A DNA stretch of 7,693 nt from Clostridia bacterium. Its GTDB lineage: Bacteria; Bacillota; Clostridia; Christensenellales; Aristaeellaceae. The notes under the pieces are model-generated. The model had not been told where the DNA came from. It saw only the letters and a list, made by a program, of their open reading frames with translations, and made no database searches. The translations under genes were made by a program, and so were the position numbers. How positions within the stretch are numbered: the stretch's first letter is position 1; each line of letters begins with the position of its first letter. Positions 5,327-7,693 of this stretch are shown one piece after another. The DNA lies in assembly GCA_017469605.1 (NCBI GenBank), contig JAFUGB010000162.1:1-7693 (forward strand), written 5' to 3'.

Positions 5327-7431
5327 GAAAAGGTCACGGTCACCGTGCTGCCCTGGGCGGCAAACGTTCCCGCCGCCGGGCTTTGTTTTTGGGCAACGCC
5401 GCTGCCCTCCAGCCGCAGATCAAACCCCCGGGCCCGCAGGGCGCGACTGGCTTCCACCACGCTCATCCCCCGCACATCAGGCACGGCGGCCATTCGCTGG
5501 GGCGTTACCGGGTCCTCCGGCGCGGTATAGAGCATCACCTGCCCGCCCGCGGTCAATTGCGCGCCGGACGGCGGCATCTGGTCAGTGACGACGCCGCTGA
5601 CGCCGTCGGTTTCCCATTTCAGCGGCACAGCCCGCAAAACCCTTGCCGCCTCTTCCACCGCCATACCCGTTACATCGGGCACCTGGACCTGCTTTGCTTC
5701 CCCATCCCCGGCCTTGGGGAACCCCATATATTCCAGGGTGTCCTCGATGATTTGCCGGGCAAAGGGCGCTGCCGTGGTGCCGCCGTAATCCACCGGGACA
5801 TCGGCGGCGTTCACAATAACCAGTACGGCAAAGCGCGGGTTATCCGCCGGCGCAAAGCCGATAAAGGAACCGATGTGGACAGAGCTTGACACCTTGCCGT
5901 CGATATACACCTGGGCCGTGCCCGTTTTTCCGCCCACCCGATAGCCTTCAATATAAGCGTTCCGCCCGCCGCCATTCGCGACAACGCCCTCCAGCAGCCC
6001 CCGCATGGTGGCGCTGGTTTCGGCGCTGATGGGCGTGGAAACCACCTGCGCCGCGGTGCGCTGTACGGTTTCCCCGTTTTCATCCAGCACAGCCGAAACG
6101 ATGTAGGGCTTCATCAGCCGGCCGCCGTTGACCACCGCCGAAAAGGCCGTGATCATCTGGATGGGCGTCACCGCCACGCTTTGCCCAAAGCCGATGCGGG
6201 CCAGATCCACCGATTTTACATACCGGCTGTTGATCAGGATCCCCGTGCCTTCCCCCGGCAGGTCAACGCCGGTGCGCACGCCCAGTCCAAAAGCCCGCAG
6301 ATACTGGTACAGCCGTTCGGTGCCCAGCCGCAGCGCCAGCTGCACGAACACCGGGTTGCAGCTGTTTTGCAGTCCTTCGGCCAGCGTTTCATGGCCATGG
6401 CTGTTCTTCCAGCAGCGGATGGTATCGCCGTCCACCTTGATGGAACCGGTGCAATTGAAGGGATCATTGACCGTTGCCACGCCGGCGTCCAGCGCGGCGG
6501 CGCAGGTCAGGCTCTTGAAGGTGGAGCCCGGCTCATATGCGTCGCTCACGGCCGCAATGCGCATCAGCTGCGTCAGCGAAGCCACATCCTCCCGGGGCGG
6601 ATCGTTGGGATCATAATCGGGCTTCATGCACATAGCCAGGATCGCTCCGGTCTGCACATCCATCACGATGGCTTCCACCGCCTGGGCGTTGTTCACCGCG
6701 ATGCATTCCCGCATGGCCCGTTCGGTAAATGCCTGAATGCTGCTGTCAATGGTCAATTGCAGCGTATCGCCCCGCTGGGGGGCCACATAGGTGGTTTTCC
6801 CCTCCGGCATAAAGCGGGATTTCCGGTCCACTTCGGTCAAAAGCAGGCCGTCTTCTCCCGCCAGCACAGTATTGTACAGCTGTTCCAGGCCGGATTGGCC
6901 CTCGCTGTCCACGTTGGTCAGCCCCAGCACCTGGCTGAGGAAATCGCCGTTCATATAGACCCGGCGCGTATCCTCGGAAAAGTCGATGCCCCGGAGCAGC
7001 GAAGCCATTTTATCGTCCTGCGCCCGCATGGTGCGCAGGGTATCCACCGTTTCCCGGCTGACCTGCCGCTTGAGCTGTACCGAGGCATAGCCCTTGTTCT
7101 GCAGCTTTTTTATCAGCTGCTCCCGATCCACCCGCAGAACGGGCGCCACGGCATCGGCAAAGGCTTCGTCATCCGCCACCAGCCTGGGATTAACCGTAAC
7201 GATGTAAGCCGTGGTACTCAGCGCCAGCACAGCGCCGTTGCGGTCCACAATGCTGCCGCGCTGCGCCGACACCTTGCCCTCCTGCGTCCATTGGCGAACG
7301 CCCCGGGCGGTCAGCTCATTTCCCTGAATAACAGTAAGGCTGACAATGCGTACCGCGATCGCGCCATAGAGCGCCACCAGCACGATCATCAGCTTTGATA
7401 TCCTTTGCCGTATCAGGATTTCTGTGCGCAT
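5317..7431 (-). CDS. spoVD: Class B penicillin-binding protein, SpoVD/FtsI type, with two C-terminal PASTA domains
   Basis: A 704-residue membrane-anchored transpeptidase that crosslinks glycan strands outside the membrane, normally as partner of FtsW/SpoVE. A short cytoplasmic N-terminus is followed by one membrane anchor (about 14-36). The PBP dimerisation region begins at QRGSIVDRNG (57-66). The transpeptidase domain has the nucleophile motif STFK (Ser303, Lys306), SCN (357-359) and KTGTAQ (502-507). PASTA domains follow at about 582-639 and 647-704, the second reaching the C-terminus. The segments RCWKNSHGHETL, QNSCNP, GEGTGIL and GRNAYIEGYRVGGKTGTAQ closely resemble B. subtilis SpoVD as I recall it; that SpoVD has one PASTA domain, whereas PBP2B has two. 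Cys340 and Cys358 match SpoVD's redox-sensitive pair. The ATG at 7431 has GGGGGAG just upstream. Position after an FtsL-like gene suggests a division role as well, or instead. The symbol spoVD is by resemblance; ftsI or pbpB is a fair alternative. Confidence 0.92.
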   Translation of the reverse strand: MRTEILIRQRISKLMIVLVALYGAIAVRIVSLTVIQGNELTARGVRQWTQEGKVSAQRGSIVDRNGAVLALSTTAYIVTVNPRLVADDEAFADAVAPVLRVDREQLIKKLQNKGYASVQLKRQVSRETVDTLRTMRAQDDKMASLLRGIDFSEDTRRVYMNGDFLSQVLGLTNVDSEGQSGLEQLYNTVLAGEDGLLLTEVDRKSRFMPEGKTTYVAPQRGDTLQLTIDSSIQAFTERAMRECIAVNNAQAVEAIVMDVQTGAILAMCMKPDYDPNDPPREDVASLTQLMRIAAVSDAYEPGSTFKSLTCAAALDAGVATVNDPFNCTGSIKVDGDTIRCWKNSHGHETLAEGLQNSCNPVFVQLALRLGTERLYQYLRAFGLGVRTGVDLPGEGTGILINSRYVKSVDLARIGFGQSVAVTPIQMITAFSAVVNGGRLMKPYIVSAVLDENGETVQRTAAQVVSTPISAETSATMRGLLEGVVANGGGRNAYIEGYRVGGKTGTAQVYIDGKVSSSVHIGSFIGFAPADNPRFAVLVIVNAADVPVDYGGTTAAPFARQIIEDTLEYMGFPKAGDGEAKQVQVPDVTGMAVEEAARVLRAVPLKWETDGVSGVVTDQMPPSGAQLTAGGQVMLYTAPEDPVTPQRMAAVPDVRGMSVVEASRALRARGFDLRLEGSGVAQKQSPAAGTFAAQGSTVTVTFSMP

Positions 7432-7469
7432 ACACGCTCCCCCTCATGCAGCGCCCCCTGGCCCGCGCT

Positions 7470-7693
7470 TTAAAAATCAAGCGAAGGCCGGTCCACCCCA
7501 GCGGAGAGGGAGAAATCCGCCGGCGCAGGCCGTGTTTCGGGCGCATAAATTTCGATGGGCTCCACACCCTCGCTGTTGATCATGCCAAGCCTTTGGGACG
7601 CCTGATAACGCAGGTTATTGGGCTCCTGGGCTTTGGCAATCTGAGCCTTCAGTAAAATGATAGCGCGATCCAGCGATTGGATCTCATTGTAAA
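7470..7693 (-). CDS. ftsL: FtsL-like septum formation protein, C-terminal fragment cut by window edge
   Basis: A reading frame enters from the right edge (first full codon at 7691) and stops at TAA 7472-7470, giving 73 residues with no start in the window. The first part (YNEIQSLDRAIILLKAQIAK) has the spacing of a coiled coil. It is followed by NNLRYQASQRLGMI, which fits the short conserved segment after the coiled coil of FtsL/DivIC proteins. The end is a proline-rich tail (IEIYAPETRPAPADF onward). FtsL is a small bitopic protein that, with DivIC and DivIB, activates the FtsW-PBP synthase at the septum. The cytoplasmic N-terminus and membrane helix would lie beyond the edge. Identification rests on position just before the PBP gene (38 bases apart), the coiled coil and the segment above. 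The family diverges quickly, so confidence is moderate. Confidence 0.72.
   Translation of the reverse strand, partial: YNEIQSLDRAIILLKAQIAKAQEPNNLRYQASQRLGMINSEGVEPIEIYAPETRPAPADFSLSAGVDRPSLDF

Noticed and set aside
173..5331. The 10-base word GCATGGAAAA at 173-182 and again at 5322-5331, next to both hairpins
   Set aside because: Ten-base matches are expected by chance many times in a window of this size, and the flanks do not match.
6181..7398. Plus-strand open frame of 405 codons opposite spoVD
   Set aside because: It is antisense to the N-terminal and catalytic parts of the PBP and resembles other mirror frames in composition.
7450..7469. Inverted repeat AGCGC/GCGCT between the FtsL-like gene and spoVD
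   Set aside because: The stem has only five pairs with a 10-base loop in GC-rich DNA and no U-run; too weak to call.
1..7693. Hidden novel system, mobile element, CRISPR array, tRNA or riboswitch
   Set aside because: Nearly every base belongs to seven recognisable cell-wall and division genes; the gaps are at most 63 bases and show no repeats, transposase remnants or RNA-gene signatures.

Overview
The window is a continuous stretch of a division and cell-wall (dcw) gene cluster from what is most likely a Gram-positive, probably endospore-forming member of the Clostridia. Seven genes are visible, all on the minus strand, so the operon reads from the right end of the window to the left. The clues to the organism are: SpoVD-like and SpoVE/FtsW-like proteins side by side, PASTA domains on the penicillin-binding protein, a MurE with the DNPR motif for meso-diaminopimelate, strong AGGAGG-type ribosome binding sites, and a moderately high G+C content (about 55-60 % by eye, not counted). 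Genus-level placement is not possible from this window.

Layout in transcription order: the C-terminal part of an FtsL-like gene (7693-7470, cut by the window edge); spoVD/ftsI, a class B penicillin-binding protein with two PASTA domains (7431-5317); murE (5259-3790); mraY (3770-2757); murD (2733-1360); ftsW/spoVE (1329-199); and the first 45 codons of murA (135-1, cut by the other edge). All intergenic gaps are short (38, 57, 19, 23, 30 and 63 bases). I see no intrinsic terminator and no convincing internal promoter, so the genes are most simply read as one transcript whose promoter lies beyond the right edge. No stretch over 300 bases lacks a gene.

The proteins form one production line. MurA starts the UDP-MurNAc branch, MurD and MurE add D-Glu and meso-DAP to the growing stem peptide, and MraY loads the finished UDP-MurNAc-pentapeptide onto undecaprenyl phosphate. 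FtsW polymerises lipid II at the septum and its partner PBP crosslinks the strands, with FtsL as part of the divisome scaffold. MurB, MurC, MurF and MurG are not in the window. The absence of murF between murE and mraY, and of murG between ftsW and murA, are its main departures in gene order from the common dcw layout.

I found no evidence of a new biological system, mobile element, CRISPR array or RNA gene. The observations most worth a second look are modest: a 10-bp inverted repeat directly upstream of the murA ribosome binding site, a spoVD stop codon inside a GNRA-type tetraloop, a SpoVD cysteine pair matching a known redox switch, and the gene-order gaps.
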